A DNA stretch of 64,000 nucleotides from Zobellella iuensis (GCF_016746085.1 NZ_JAERTZ010000001.1:1-64000), one strand, 5' to 3'. Counted from the first letter of the stretch, positions 8,970-18,606 are shown. Notes: generated by a model from the sequence alone, not told the origin. A program made the numbers and translations.

Positions 8970-10820
8970 ATGCCAAGGTATCGTTCAGCCACCACCACCC
9001 ACGGCCGCAACATGGCCGGCGCCCGCGCCCTGTGGCGCGCCACCGGCATGACCGAAGAGGACTTCGGCAAGCCGATCATCGCCGTGGTCAACTCCTTCAC
9101 CCAGTTCGTGCCCGGCCATGTGCACCTCAAGGACCTGGGGCAACTGGTCGCCCGGGAAATCGAGGCCGCCGGTGGGGTGGCCAAGGAGTTCAACACCATA
9201 GCGGTGGACGACGGCATCGCCATGGGCCACGGCGGCATGCTCTACAGCCTGCCCAGCCGGGAGCTGATCGCCGATTCGGTGGAGTACATGGTCAACGCCC
9301 ACTGCGCCGATGCCATGGTCTGTATCTCCAACTGCGACAAAATCACCCCCGGCATGCTGATGGCAGCCCTGCGCCTCAACATCCCGGTGATCTTCGTTTC
9401 CGGCGGCCCGATGGAAGCGGGCAAGACCAAGCTGTCCGACCAGATCATCAAGCTGGATCTGGTGGATGCCATGATCCAGGGCGCCGATCCCACGGTGTCC
9501 GATGAACAGAGCGAGCAGATCGAGCGCAGTGCCTGCCCCACCTGCGGCTCCTGCTCCGGCATGTTCACCGCCAACTCCATGAACTGCCTGACCGAGGCCC
9601 TGGGCTTGTCCCAGCCCGGCAACGGTTCCCTGCTGGCGACCCACGCCGATCGGGAGCAGCTGTTCAAGACCGCCGGCCACCGCATCGTCGAGCTGACCAA
9701 GCGCTACTACGAGCAGGAAGACGCCTCGGCCCTGCCGCGCAACATCGCCACCAAGGCGGCATTCGAGAACGCCATGGTGCTGGACATCGCCATGGGCGGC
9801 TCCACCAATACGGTACTGCACCTGCTGGCCGCGGCCCAGGAAGCGGACGTGGACTTCACCATGGACGATATCGACCGGCTGTCGCGCCAGGTGCCCCAGC
9901 TGTGCAAGGTGGCGCCGTCCACCCAGAAATACCATATGGAAGACGTGCACCGGGCCGGTGGCGTCATGGGCATACTGGCCGAGCTGGCCCGGGCCGGCCT
10001 GCTGAAGACCGAAGTACCGACGGTGCTGGGCATGACCCTGGCCGACCAGCTGGCCCGTTACGACATCATGGTGACTCCCGACGAGGCGGTGAAAACCATG
10101 TTCCGGGCCGGCCCGGCCGGGATCCGCACCACCAGGGCGTTCAGCCAGGACTGCCGCTGGCCGACCCTGGATGACGACCGGGCCGAGGGCTGCATCCGCA
10201 GCATCGATCACGCCTACAGTCAGGAAGGCGGCCTGGCGGTGCTGGCCGGCAACCTGGCCCTGGACGGCTGTATCGTCAAGACCGCCGGCGTGGCCGACGA
10301 CAACCTGACCTTCCGTGGCCCGGCCCGGGTCTTTGAGAGCCAGGACACCGCCGTGGCCGGTATCCTCGGCGGCGAGGTCAAGGCCGGCGAGGTGGTGGTG
10401 ATCCGCTACGAGGGTCCCAAGGGCGGCCCCGGCATGCAGGAAATGCTCTACCCCACCACCTACCTCAAGTCCATGGGCCTGGGCACCAAGTGCGCCCTGA
10501 TCACCGACGGTCGCTTCTCCGGCGGCACTTCCGGCCTGTCCATCGGCCACGTATCGCCCGAGGCGGCCAACGGTGGCACCATAGGTCTGGTGCAGGACGG
10601 TGACATCATCGACATCGACATTCCGGGGCGCAGCATAGTGCTGGATGTGCCGGAAGCCGAGCTGGCCGTCCGCCGTGCCGCCATGGACGCCAAGGGCGAG
10701 CAGGGCTGGCGCCCGGTCGACCGCGAGCGGGAAGTGTCTTTCGCCCTGCGCGCCTACGCCTCCCTGGCCACCAGCGCCGACAAGGGCGCGGTGCGCGATC
10801 GCAGCAAGCTGGGAGGTTGA
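8970..10820 (+). CDS. ilvD: Dihydroxy-acid dehydratase
   Basis: An iron-sulfur dehydratase that converts dihydroxyisovalerate and dihydroxymethylvalerate into the 2-oxo acids used by IlvE. Cluster cysteines are visible in CISNCDK and in [19 protein letters not shown]. The ATG at 8970 follows AGGAG (8957-8961) by 8 nt and gives [18 protein letters not shown], 616 aa, the same length as E. coli IlvD. The GTG at 8961 overlaps the ribosome site and is less likely. Confidence 0.97.
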   Translation: MPRYRSATTTHGRNMAGARALWRATGMTEEDFGKPIIAVVNSFTQFVPGHVHLKDLGQLVAREIEAAGGVAKEFNTIAVDDGIAMGHGGMLYSLPSRELIADSVEYMVNAHCADAMVCISNCDKITPGMLMAALRLNIPVIFVSGGPMEAGKTKLSDQIIKLDLVDAMIQGADPTVSDEQSEQIERSACPTCGSCSGMFTANSMNCLTEALGLSQPGNGSLLATHADREQLFKTAGHRIVELTKRYYEQEDASALPRNIATKAAFENAMVLDIAMGGSTNTVLHLLAAAQEADVDFTMDDIDRLSRQVPQLCKVAPSTQKYHMEDVHRAGGVMGILAELARAGLLKTEVPTVLGMTLADQLARYDIMVTPDEAVKTMFRAGPAGIRTTRAFSQDCRWPTLDDDRAEGCIRSIDHAYSQEGGLAVLAGNLALDGCIVKTAGVADDNLTFRGPARVFESQDTAVAGILGGEVKAGEVVVIRYEGPKGGPGMQEMLYPTTYLKSMGLGTKCALITDGRFSGGTSGLSIGHVSPEAANGGTIGLVQDGDIIDIDIPGRSIVLDVPEAELAVRRAAMDAKGEQGWRPVDREREVSFALRAYASLATSADKGAVRDRSKLGG

Positions 10821-10825
10821 GGAAG

Positions 10826-12379
10826 ATGGCACAACCGGCATTGAAAGACGCCGCCGTTCCCCGTTCGGCGGCCGAATACCTGCGCAGGATACTGCTGTCG
10901 CCGGTGTACGAGGCGGCGCGGGTGACGCCGCTGTCGCCGCTCAAGAAAATTTCCGAGCGGCTGGGGCACCATGTCTCGCTCAAGCGGGAAGACATGCAGC
11001 CGGTGCACTCTTTCAAGCTGCGGGGTGCCTACAACAAGATTGCCCAGCTTAGCCCAGAACTGCAGCAGCAGGGGGTGATCGCCGCCTCCGCCGGCAACCA
11101 TGCCCAGGGGGTGGCCCTGTCTGCCGCCAAGCTGGGTATCGACGCCACCATAGTGATGCCGGTGGTGACCCCCGACATCAAGGTGGAGTCGGTGCGCCGG
11201 CTCGGTGGCCAGGTGGTGCTGCACGGCAACAACTTCGACGAGGCCTATGCCCACTGCCTGGAACTGGCCCAGGCCCGGGGCCTGACCCTGATCCCGCCCT
11301 TCGACGACGAGGACGTGATCGCCGGCCAGGGCACCATAGGCCGCGAACTGCTGGAGCAGGATACCCGCCTGACCCATGTGTTCGTGCCGGTGGGCGGTGG
11401 CGGCCTGGCCGCCGGGGTGGCGGTGTACATCAAGCAGCTGCTGCCCCAGGTCAAGGTGATCGGGGTCGAAGCCGAGGGCTCCGCCTGCCTCAAGGCGGCG
11501 CTCAAGGCCGGTGAGATCGTGAGCCTCGACCGGGTCAGCATGTTCGCCGACGGGGTGGCGGTGAAGCGCATGGGCACCGAAACCTTCCGCCTGTGCCAGG
11601 AATACCTGGATGGGGTGGTGACCGTCAGCTCCGATGAGATTTGCGCCGCCCTCAAGGACATTTTCGAAGACACCAGGGCCATCGCCGAGCCGTCGGGGGC
11701 CTTGTCGCTGGCCGGGCTGAAGAAGTACAGCCAGGCCGGGGACTATGCCCACGCCCGCATGGCGGCCATCCTCAGCGGGGCCAACGTCAACTTCCATTCC
11801 CTGCGTTACGTCTCCGAGCGCTGCGAGCTGGGCGAGAAGCGGGAAGGGGTGCTGGCGGTGACCATACCGGAGCGCAAGGGGGCCTTCCTGGAGTTCTGCG
11901 AGGTACTGGGCAACCGCATGGTGACCGAGTTCAACTACCGTTATTCCTCGGAAGAGAAGGCGGCGCTGCTGGTGTCGGTGCGGCTGTCCGACGGCGATCG
12001 GGAGCTGGCACAGATCATGGTGGAGCTGGAGCAGGCCGGGTACCCGGTGGCCAACATGACCGACAACGATCTGGCCAAGTCCCATGTGCGTTACATGGTC
12101 GGCGGCAGGCCGCCCAAGCCGTTGCAGGAGCGGTTGTACAGCTTCAAGTTCCCGGAGCAGCCGGGCGCGCTGATGCGCTTCCTGCGTACCCTGGGTACCC
12201 ACTGGAACATCAGCCTGTTCCACTACCGCAACCACGGCGCCGAATACGGCCGGGTGCTCTGCGCCTTCGAACTGCCCGACGCGGATCTGGCCTCGTTCGA
12301 GAGCCACCTGGCGGAACTCGGCTACACCTGGTACGACGTCACCCAGGATCCCGCCTACCGGTTTTTCCTGGCGCATTAA
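10826..12379 (+). CDS. ilvA: Biosynthetic threonine ammonia-lyase (threonine deaminase)
   Basis: Deaminates threonine to 2-oxobutyrate, the committed step to isoleucine, with feedback inhibition by isoleucine. The PLP lysine lies in SFKLRGAYNK near residue 57; SAGNHAQGVA and the phosphate-binding VGGGGLAAGVA follow. The last ~190 residues hold two ACT-like regulatory domains, which marks the biosynthetic form. The ATG at 10826 is preferred over the TTG at 10817, which overlaps the ilvD stop. The length is 517 aa. Last gene of the operon. Confidence 0.96.
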   Translation: MAQPALKDAAVPRSAAEYLRRILLSPVYEAARVTPLSPLKKISERLGHHVSLKREDMQPVHSFKLRGAYNKIAQLSPELQQQGVIAASAGNHAQGVALSAAKLGIDATIVMPVVTPDIKVESVRRLGGQVVLHGNNFDEAYAHCLELAQARGLTLIPPFDDEDVIAGQGTIGRELLEQDTRLTHVFVPVGGGGLAAGVAVYIKQLLPQVKVIGVEAEGSACLKAALKAGEIVSLDRVSMFADGVAVKRMGTETFRLCQEYLDGVVTVSSDEICAALKDIFEDTRAIAEPSGALSLAGLKKYSQAGDYAHARMAAILSGANVNFHSLRYVSERCELGEKREGVLAVTIPERKGAFLEFCEVLGNRMVTEFNYRYSSEEKAALLVSVRLSDGDRELAQIMVELEQAGYPVANMTDNDLAKSHVRYMVGGRPPKPLQERLYSFKFPEQPGALMRFLRTLGTHWNISLFHYRNHGAEYGRVLCAFELPDADLASFESHLAELGYTWYDVTQDPAYRFFLAH

Positions 12380-12406
12380 CGAGCTTTGTCTGCCGGCTTT
12401 TATGAA

Positions 12407-12510
12407 GTCGGCCAAAGGGACCGTTCCTCCGACACGCCATAAACACATCCATGTGGGCTCGGACATGCCATCCCTGGCATGTCACGGTCGGCGGAGCGGC
12501 TCCCTTTGGC
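12407..12510. repeat. ~104-bp palindromic intergenic repeat, copy A
   Basis: The ends GGCCAAAGGGA (12410-12420) and TCCCTTTGGCC (12501-12511) are perfect 11-bp inverted repeats. Inside lies a second hairpin, ACATGCCA/TGGCATGT, and a third small palindrome, ACATCCATGT. The whole can fold as a branched cruciform. A second copy at 14443-14546 aligns along its full length at roughly 80-85% identity. CTCTTTTT follows copy A, so it may also terminate ilvA transcripts. No ORF and no clear target-site duplication are visible. Confidence 0.85.
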
Positions 12511-12673
12511 CTCTTTTTAGAGGCAGGGATTGCCTGTTTCTGGATATAGTTATTAACCCTGCTTTTTAGCCACTTAACCCACCTGCAACATTGTTCACAA
12601 TAATGTATTGATCAATGTCGGTCCTCCTGCTCTAATTCTCGCCGTTTCCTTTTCCTGTGCAGGAGTGTCCTCG

Positions 12674-13513
12674 ATGGCGCTGTTGTCCGCGATGCTGGCC
12701 GGTATCAGCCAGATCTATTTTGTGAATCACCACCTGGCCGGCCTGCTGATGCTGCTGGCGGTGGCCTGGGTCTCGCCCTGGATGGCGCTGCTGATGCTGC
12801 TGGCGGTGGCGGCGGCTACCCTGCTGGCCCGCTGGCGGGGCTGGGAGCCGGCGGCCTGGCGGGACGGCCTGTTCGGCTTCAACGCCGCCCTGGTGGGGTT
12901 GGCCATCGGCCTGTTCGCACCGCCCGGCCCGGCCTGGCTGGCGCTGGCGATCCTGGGCGGCGCCCTGAGCGCCGCCATCTATGCCGGGCTGCGCCGGCTG
13001 GCCGGCATTCCCTGGTATACGCTGCCCTTCAACCTGCTGGTGCTGCCGGCCCTCTATCTGTACGGCAGCCGGCTGATCGAGGTGCCCGAGGGGCACCAGT
13101 TCGCGCTGTCGGCGGTGGGCCAGGTGGTGTTCCTGCCCGACAGCCTGTCGGCCCTGCTGATCTGCGCCGCCCTCTTGCTGGCGGGGGCCGGCCTGCTGGC
13201 CTGGGCGGTGATCGGCGGCGCACTGGCCAGCCTGGTCGCCTGGGGCCTGGGCGTCGGTACCGATGTCATTACCTTCGGCCTGGCCGGTTACAACGGGGTG
13301 CTGGTTGCCATCGGCCTGTACTGGCACCGGCTGCCGGTGGCCTGGGTACTGGCAGGCATCGTTGCCGCCGGGCTGATGAGCGGCCTGATGCTGCGGCTGG
13401 GGCTGCCGATGCTGACCCTGCCCTTCGTGCTGAGCTGCTGGCTTTGCCTGGCATTGCGCCACGGGATCTGCTATCAGGGGAACAAACGCATTCGCGACAG
13501 GGAGAAAACATGA
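12674..13513 (+). CDS. Urea transporter family protein
   Basis: A hydrophobic protein of 279 aa with about ten membrane segments and the two-fold repeat of the UT family. The family signatures GLFGFNAALVGLAIGLF and FGLAGYNGVLVAIGLY are present once per half, each followed later by an LPF element. It probably passes urea or a similar small amide down its gradient. The ATG at 12674 sits 8 nt after AGGAG (12661-12665); a TTG at 12608 would add 22 residues without a ribosome site. The stop overlaps the next gene's start. No urease genes are in the window. Confidence 0.85.
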   Translation: MALLSAMLAGISQIYFVNHHLAGLLMLLAVAWVSPWMALLMLLAVAAATLLARWRGWEPAAWRDGLFGFNAALVGLAIGLFAPPGPAWLALAILGGALSAAIYAGLRRLAGIPWYTLPFNLLVLPALYLYGSRLIEVPEGHQFALSAVGQVVFLPDSLSALLICAALLLAGAGLLAWAVIGGALASLVAWGLGVGTDVITFGLAGYNGVLVAIGLYWHRLPVAWVLAGIVAAGLMSGLMLRLGLPMLTLPFVLSCWLCLALRHGICYQGNKRIRDREKT

Positions 13514-14376
13514 AACTGGGATTTATCGGTATCGGGCTGATGGGTCAGCCCATGACGCAACGGCTGTTGCAGGCGGGTTTCGAGGTGCGGGTGTGGAACC
13601 GCAGCCCCGACAAGCTGGCGGTGGTGAAGGGGGCCGGTGCCATTGAAGCGGCCAGTATCGCCGAGCTGGTGGAGCAGGTGGATCTGGTACTGCTGTGCCT
13701 GGCCAACACCGCCGTGGTGGAAGAGGTGGTGTTCGGCGCCGGCGGCGTGGTCGGCCATGGCCGGGCCGGCCAGCTGCTGGTGGATTTTTCCAGTTCGGAT
13801 CCGGAAGCGACCCGGGCTTTTGCCGCCCGGCTGCAGGCCGCCTGTGGCATGGGTTGGGTGGACTCGCCTGTATCCGGCGGCGTGGCCGGGGCCGAGGCCG
13901 GCACCCTGGCCATCATGTGCGGCGGCGAGGCGGCGGACATAGCGCGCATTCGCCCGGTGCTCGCGCCCTTGTCTCAGCGGGTCACCCATATGGGGCCGGT
14001 CGGGGCCGGCCAGGTCACCAAGGTGTGCAACCAGATGATAGTGGGGTGCAACCTGATGGTGCTGGCGGAGATGATGGCCCTGGCCAAGGCCTGCGGGGTG
14101 GCGGCGGACAGGATCCCCGAGGCCCTGGCCGGCGGCTTCGCCGACTCCAGGCCGATGCAGCTCACCGGCCCGCTGATGGCGGCGGAGTCGGATCCGGATC
14201 CCCTGTGGCATGTGCGCACCCTGCTTAAGGATCTGGACATGGCGGTGGCCCAGAGCCAGCGCGCCGGCAGCGCCACCCCCATGTCGGGGCTGGCCGCCCA
14301 ACTGATGCGCCAGCATGGCAGCCTGGGCTACCTGGAGCGGGATCCCGCCACCCTGATCAAGCTGTACAAGCGGTAA
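13510..14376 (+). CDS. NAD(P)-dependent beta-hydroxyacid dehydrogenase (3-hydroxyisobutyrate dehydrogenase family)
   Basis: The Rossmann dinucleotide loop GFIGIGLMGQPM is at the N-terminus. The substrate loop DSPVSGGVAGAEAGTLAIMCGG lies near residue 118. The catalytic lysine is in GAGQVTKVCNQM near 172. The family includes 3-hydroxyisobutyrate, tartronate semialdehyde and succinic semialdehyde reductases, and the exact substrate cannot be read from sequence. Length 288 aa is normal. Its ATG overlaps the stop of the urea transporter gene (ATGA), so translation is coupled. Confidence 0.88.
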   Translation: MKLGFIGIGLMGQPMTQRLLQAGFEVRVWNRSPDKLAVVKGAGAIEAASIAELVEQVDLVLLCLANTAVVEEVVFGAGGVVGHGRAGQLLVDFSSSDPEATRAFAARLQAACGMGWVDSPVSGGVAGAEAGTLAIMCGGEAADIARIRPVLAPLSQRVTHMGPVGAGQVTKVCNQMIVGCNLMVLAEMMALAKACGVAADRIPEALAGGFADSRPMQLTGPLMAAESDPDPLWHVRTLLKDLDMAVAQSQRAGSATPMSGLAAQLMRQHGSLGYLERDPATLIKLYKR

Positions 14377-14380
14377 TTAA

Positions 14381-14409
14381 AAAGGGAGCCGCAGTGGCTC
14401 CCTTTCAGC
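14381..14409. terminator. Hairpin terminator after the dehydrogenase gene
   Basis: AAAGGGAGCC (14381-14390) pairs with GGCTCCCTTT (14396-14405) around GCAGT. An almost identical hairpin lies at 14605-14629; the two bracket repeat copy B. Confidence 0.75.
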
Positions 14410-14442
14410 TTGATGACAAAGTCCTCTGGTTCACTGATATGA

Positions 14443-14546
14443 GTCGGCCAAAGGGCCAACTCCGCCGACACGCTATGAATACATCCATGTAAGCTCGCAC
14501 ATGCCGTCCTTGGCATGTGACGGTCGGCGGAGCCGCTCCCTTTGTC
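14443..14546. repeat. ~104-bp palindromic intergenic repeat, copy B
   Basis: Second copy of the element at 12407-12510. It shares the GTCGGCCAAAGGG start, the ACATCCATGT palindrome, the inner ACATGCC/GGCATGT hairpin and the GCTCCCTTTG end. Where the copies differ in the inner hairpin, both arms have changed (GGACATGCC/GGCATGTC against GCACATGCC/GGCATGTG), which suggests the folded form is conserved. It sits between two converging genes. Confidence 0.85.
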
Positions 14547-14602
14547 CGTCTGCTCCGGCATGGGTGTGGCCTGTCCGAGCCTTGCTGTCGGAGGGACAAA
14601 CA

Positions 14603-14629
14603 ATAAAGGGAGCCGCGGTGGCTCCCTTT
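14603..14629. terminator. Hairpin terminator of the hem operon
   Basis: AAAGGGAGCC (14605-14614) pairs with GGCTCCCTTT (14620-14629). Read on the minus strand it follows the hemY stop and is succeeded by TTTATTGTTTG, a suitable T-rich tail. Confidence 0.8.
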
Positions 14630-14651
14630 CTGGTTCAGGCCGGCTGCCGGC

Positions 14652-15821
14652 TTACAGCGCCAGGCTGTGGCGGTAGTAGTCGTTGGCCTTGGCCAGATCC
14701 TTGCGCTTTTCCGCCAGGCCGGCCAGCAGCACATAATCCCGGGCGCTGGGCTTGAGCGCCACCGCCTGTTGCAGCTGCTCTTCGGCCTGCTCGGGTTTGC
14801 CGTCCTTCAGGTACAGCTGGCCCAGGGCGGAGTGCAGCTCGGGCAGGCTTTCCTTCTTCGCCTTTTTCTCCAGGGTGCTGAGCAGCGGGTGGTAGTCGCC
14901 CAGTTGCAGCCGGGTCAGGCAGGCCAGCAGCCGGGGATCCGTCTGTTTGTCGAGCCCCTCCAGCAGCAGCTGCTGGGCTTCCTTGTAGGCCTTGAGCCCG
15001 ATCAGCCGGTCGCACAGGGGCGCCAGCAGGTCGGCCCGGTATTTGTCCTTGCGCGGTAACTCCTGCCACAGCTTGATCAGGCCCTCGCTGCCGTCGGCCC
15101 GGGCGGTGCTGTCGAGCCAGCCGGTGTAGGCCTGCTGCTGCAGCGCCTGCTTGTCCTCGGCGTCGATCAGGCCGTGGCTGCTCAGGGCATCCAGGGTGGC
15201 CAGCAACCGCTGCCATTCACCGGTGGCCAGGTAGACGTCCTTCTGCAGCTTGAGAATGGCCGGCTGGTTGCCGTAGTCCTTTTCCAGTTGTTGCACCCCG
15301 GCCAGGGCCTGTTCGTACTGGCCCTGCTGGTATTGCAGCCGGGCCTGGGTAATGCCCACCGCCAGGCCGGCACCCGGGCTCTGCTCGTGAGCCTGGCGCA
15401 GGTAGTCGTCGCGCTTGCCGTCGAGGCCCTGGGCCTGGGCGGCGGTGGCGGCGTTCAGGTAGTTGAGCAGCGCCAGATCGTTGCCCTTGGTGCCCTTGAC
15501 CAGCATTTTCTCGGCGGTGGCGTAGTCTTCCGCTACCAGCGCCTGCATGCCGCTCTGGGTGTAGCTCAGCGCCTTGCGGCGACGGCGGCCCATGAACCAG
15601 CCGCGGGTGCGGTGGCTCAGGCCGAAGATGCGGCCCAGCAGCCATTCGATGAACAGCAGCAGCAGGTAGAACAGCACCGCCGCCACCAGGAAAATGGTGA
15701 CCGTGGTCTCTATGGTGTAGCTGCCGGCGGCGACCAGCACATAACCCTGGCGGCCGGTGAGATCCGGTCCTATCACCAGGCCGGCCACCAGCATGGCGAC
15801 GATAATCGCAAGACGTATCAT
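14652..15821 (-). CDS. hemY: HemY, membrane protein with TPR domain
   Basis: An inner-membrane protein encoded at the end of the hemCDXY operon in gammaproteobacteria. Its precise role in tetrapyrrole metabolism is not settled. Two membrane segments lie near residues 3-20 and 40-63, followed by a basic stretch and a long helical region with tetratricopeptide repeats to the C-terminus. Length 389 aa fits E. coli HemY. It should not be confused with the protoporphyrinogen oxidase of Gram-positive bacteria also called HemY. It starts 10 bp after hemX. Confidence 0.92.
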   Translation of the reverse strand: MIRLAIIVAMLVAGLVIGPDLTGRQGYVLVAAGSYTIETTVTIFLVAAVLFYLLLLFIEWLLGRIFGLSHRTRGWFMGRRRRKALSYTQSGMQALVAEDYATAEKMLVKGTKGNDLALLNYLNAATAAQAQGLDGKRDDYLRQAHEQSPGAGLAVGITQARLQYQQGQYEQALAGVQQLEKDYGNQPAILKLQKDVYLATGEWQRLLATLDALSSHGLIDAEDKQALQQQAYTGWLDSTARADGSEGLIKLWQELPRKDKYRADLLAPLCDRLIGLKAYKEAQQLLLEGLDKQTDPRLLACLTRLQLGDYHPLLSTLEKKAKKESLPELHSALGQLYLKDGKPEQAEEQLQQAVALKPSARDYVLLAGLAEKRKDLAKANDYYRHSLAL

Positions 15822-15831
15822 GGTTTCCCCC

Positions 15832-16938
15832 TTAGCGGCCGGTCAGCAGGCGTTGCAGCCGGTCGTCCAGCAACTGCTGCAGGCGATCCTGGGCGGTGAA
15901 TTGCTCGGGATAGTCCACATCGATCTGCTGGCCGCTGAGCTGGTCGATCTGCTCCAGCATAAACTGGCGTACGCTGTCATCGGCAAAATAGTCCTGCAGC
16001 CACTGCCGGGACTGGACCAGGGCGCTGTCGTACACTTCCTGTTGCTCGCGGTAGACCGCCAACTGGGCCTGCAGCAGCTTGCCCTTGAGGTTTTCGCTCA
16101 GGTACCAGTGCTGCTGGGGCGACAGCAGGGCCTCGACGTTGCCGTCGCGGCGGCGCACCGTCACGAAGTTGTCGCTGAAGCTGGCCCAGCTCTTCTTCAG
16201 GTTTTCCTTCCAGTCACCGATGTCGCCGGACAGGGTGAAATCGGGCTCCTCGGCCCGGGCCATGATGACCCCGGCGAGCTTGAGCCGGTCGACCTGCTCG
16301 TTGATGCTGTTGAGCTTGATCACCAGTCCCTCCCGATCGACCCTCTGCACCGACTTGATGCCGGCGATGTCTTCTGCCAGGGCCTGGCGAATGGGCAACA
16401 GGCTGGGATCGTTGAGGGCGGCCAGGCGCTCGTCGGCGTTGGCCAGCATCATGGCGGCGGCCACCACGTCCTGCTCCAGCCACAGCTTGCGGCCGGCCAT
16501 GCGCACCAGGTACTCGGCTTCCGCCAGCATCCAGTCGTTGGGGCGCTTGCTGTCCAGATCCAGCACCTTGCGCGACAGGCCGTCGAGCTGTTCGGCGGTG
16601 CTGTTCTGGCTGCTGAGAACGGCGGCGATCCGGGCGTCCTGCTCGGCCTTGCCGGCCTGGAGCGCTGACTGCTGCTGGGCCAGCTCGGCCTGCAGCCGGT
16701 TCAGTTGATCGGCCTGGGCCACCGCCTGCTTATGACCGTGCCAGTACAGGCCACCGGTCAGCAGGATAGCGAGGATAATGGCAACAATGGCCAGGATGCT
16801 GGCGGAAGAAGACGATTTCTGCTCTTTGGCGGCAGGGGCCGCCGGGGGCGGCGCGGCCTTGCCTGACTCGGCCTCGGGCAGGGTGTCAGCGCTGCTGGTC
16901 ACGGTTTTTTCTTGGTTATCTTGATTATTGTCTGTCAT
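15832..16938 (-). CDS. hemX: HemX, membrane-anchored protein of the hem operon
   Basis: A single-pass inner-membrane protein. The cytoplasmic N-terminus is rich in Asp, Gln, Ser and Pro/Ala. The membrane segment spans about residues 45-67, followed by a periplasmic coiled-coil region rich in Gln and Glu (LNRLQAELAQQQSALQ). E. coli HemX was once called a uroporphyrin-III methyltransferase, but this sequence shows no methyltransferase motif. The ATG at 16938 follows AGGAAAAGGA; the longer frame from 16965 lies within hemD. It overlaps hemD by 14 nt. Confidence 0.9.
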   Translation of the reverse strand: MTDNNQDNQEKTVTSSADTLPEAESGKAAPPPAAPAAKEQKSSSSASILAIVAIILAILLTGGLYWHGHKQAVAQADQLNRLQAELAQQQSALQAGKAEQDARIAAVLSSQNSTAEQLDGLSRKVLDLDSKRPNDWMLAEAEYLVRMAGRKLWLEQDVVAAAMMLANADERLAALNDPSLLPIRQALAEDIAGIKSVQRVDREGLVIKLNSINEQVDRLKLAGVIMARAEEPDFTLSGDIGDWKENLKKSWASFSDNFVTVRRRDGNVEALLSPQQHWYLSENLKGKLLQAQLAVYREQQEVYDSALVQSRQWLQDYFADDSVRQFMLEQIDQLSGQQIDVDYPEQFTAQDRLQQLLDDRLQRLLTGR

Positions 16939-17680
16939 TCCTTTTCCTCTCATCCAGGGCGGCAATCAGCGCCTGGTTGGATGCACCTTCTGCATTGATG
17001 ACCTGAGTGAATCCCAGTTCCCGGGCACTGTCCGCCACCCGGATGCTGGGCACAATCAATAAACGGCTTAGCAGCCAGTCCTTTGCGTGGGCGGTCGCCA
17101 GTTGGAAAACATGGGCCAGCAAGCCGCCGCTGGTGACGATAATACTGTCCACCCCCGCGCTCTGCCAACTTTTCACCAGGCTGCCGCCCGGATCGGCCCG
17201 GTAGTGGCGGCGGTAGACTTCGCAGTAGTCCACCCGCGCGCCCCGTCGCGCCAGGGCCGGCGCAATCATATGGCGACCGCCGTCACCGCGCAGTATCAGC
17301 ACCCGGCAGCCGTCGAGCGCTTGCAGCCCCGGCAGCGAGACGATGCCTTCGGAGCGGGGGTCTTCGGGCACGGTGGCACCCGTGATGCCGGCCCCGGCCA
17401 ACGCCCGGCCGGTGGCGTCACCCACCGCCACATAGTTGGCCGGCGGCCAGGCAAGGCCTCGCCGGCGCAGAGCATTATCGGTGAAAGTCACCGCCGGTAC
17501 GCTGACCGCTATCACATAATCCCGGTGTGTCAGGGTGTCGAACAGGGCGGGGAGAGCATGCAGCCCGGCGCCGTCACCGAAGCTCAGCAACGGGCAGGCC
17601 AGCGGCCGGTGGCCTGCCTCGGCCAGGGCCCGGCACAGGGCCTGGTTCTGGGGCTCGGGGCGTACCACCAGCGGGTTCAT
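16925..17680 (-). CDS. hemD: Uroporphyrinogen-III synthase
   Basis: Closes and inverts ring D of hydroxymethylbilane to give uroporphyrinogen III, the precursor of haem and sirohaem. The sequence is weakly conserved in this family. The identification rests on the N-terminal LVVRPEPQN, the central ILRGDGGRH and the C-terminal [13 protein letters not shown], together with the position between hemC and hemX. Length 251 aa is normal. It overlaps hemC by 4 nt and hemX by 14 nt, so the four genes form one tightly coupled unit. Confidence 0.93.
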   Translation of the reverse strand: MNPLVVRPEPQNQALCRALAEAGHRPLACPLLSFGDGAGLHALPALFDTLTHRDYVIAVSVPAVTFTDNALRRRGLAWPPANYVAVGDATGRALAGAGITGATVPEDPRSEGIVSLPGLQALDGCRVLILRGDGGRHMIAPALARRGARVDYCEVYRRHYRADPGGSLVKSWQSAGVDSIIVTSGGLLAHVFQLATAHAKDWLLSRLLIVPSIRVADSARELGFTQVINAEGASNQALIAALDERKRNDRQ

Positions 17681-18606
17681 GAGCGATACACCTCATCCAG
17701 TATCTTGTCGGCGCCCCGGGCCAGCAGCCGCTTGGCCAGCTCGGCGCCCAGGGCTTCACCCTGGCTGGCCAGGCCGGTGATCTCGTCGAAGATGATCTGG
17801 CTGCCGTCGGGTTTGCCGACCAGGCCGCGCAGCCAGAGCTTGTCTCCTTCCAGCTCGGCGTAGGACCCGATAGGAACCTGGCAGCCGCCCTGCAGGCCCT
17901 GGTTCATGGCCCGCTCCGCCGCCACCCGCAAGCGGGTGGGGGCGTGATCCAGGGGGGCGAGCAATGCGAGCAATGCGGGGTCGTCCAGCCGGCATTCGAT
18001 GCCCACGGCCCCCTGGCCGTTGGCGGGCAGGCTTTCGTCCGGGCTCAGCAGGCAGGCGATACGAGCGTCCAGTTCCAAGCGTTTGAGACCGGCGGCGGCG
18101 AGGATGATGGCGTCGTATTCGCCCTCATCCAGCTTGCGCAGCCGGGTCTGCACGTTGCCGCGCAGGGTCTTGATCTGCAGGTCCGGTCGCCGGGCGCGGA
18201 TCTGGCATTCCCGGCGCAGGCTGGCGGTGCCGACCACGGCACCGGCGGGCAACTGGTCCAGGCTCTGGTACTGGTTGGAGACAAAGGCGTCGCGCGGGTC
18301 TTCCCGCTCGCAGATCACGGTCAGGCCCAGGCCCTCGGGAAACTCCACCGGCACGTCCTTCATCGAGTGCACCGCGATATCGGCCCGGCCATCCAGCATG
18401 GCCTGTTCCAGCTCCTTGATGAACAGGCCCTTGCCGCCGATCTTGGACAGGGGGGTATCGAGCAGTACATCACCCTGGGTCGTCATCGGCACCAGCTCGA
18501 CGGTGACATCGGGATGCAGCTGTTCCAGCCGATCCTTGACATAATGGGCCTGCCACAGGGCCAGCAGGCTCTTGCGGGTGGCGATGCGGATGATGCGATT
18601 TGCCAT
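17677..18606 (-). CDS. hemC: Hydroxymethylbilane synthase (porphobilinogen deaminase)
   Basis: Polymerises four porphobilinogens into hydroxymethylbilane. The dipyrromethane cofactor cysteine is in [10 protein letters not shown] near residue 242. Other family blocks are [14 protein letters not shown], the active-site region [13 protein letters not shown] and ASLRRECQI. Length 309 aa is normal. First gene of hemCDXY, divergent from cyaA, the same arrangement as in E. coli. The shared gap of about 195 bp must hold both promoters. Confidence 0.97.
   Translation of the reverse strand: MANRIIRIATRKSLLALWQAHYVKDRLEQLHPDVTVELVPMTTQGDVLLDTPLSKIGGKGLFIKELEQAMLDGRADIAVHSMKDVPVEFPEGLGLTVICEREDPRDAFVSNQYQSLDQLPAGAVVGTASLRRECQIRARRPDLQIKTLRGNVQTRLRKLDEGEYDAIILAAAGLKRLELDARIACLLSPDESLPANGQGAVGIECRLDDPALLALLAPLDHAPTRLRVAAERAMNQGLQGGCQVPIGSYAELEGDKLWLRGLVGKPDGSQIIFDEITGLASQGEALGAELAKRLLARGADKILDEVYRS

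Noticed and set aside
8985-10841. 618-codon minus-strand ORF opposite ilvD
   Set aside because: Antisense shadow of a highly conserved gene; composition is His/Gly/Gln-rich and no family is recognisable. The same applies to the long frames opposite ilvA (10754-12466), cyaA (18733-20778) and mrpA (43097-45154).
12407-12510. ERIC or tRNA-like element
   Set aside because: Length is in the ERIC range and it is palindromic, but the sequence does not match the ERIC core I know, and no tRNA loops are present.
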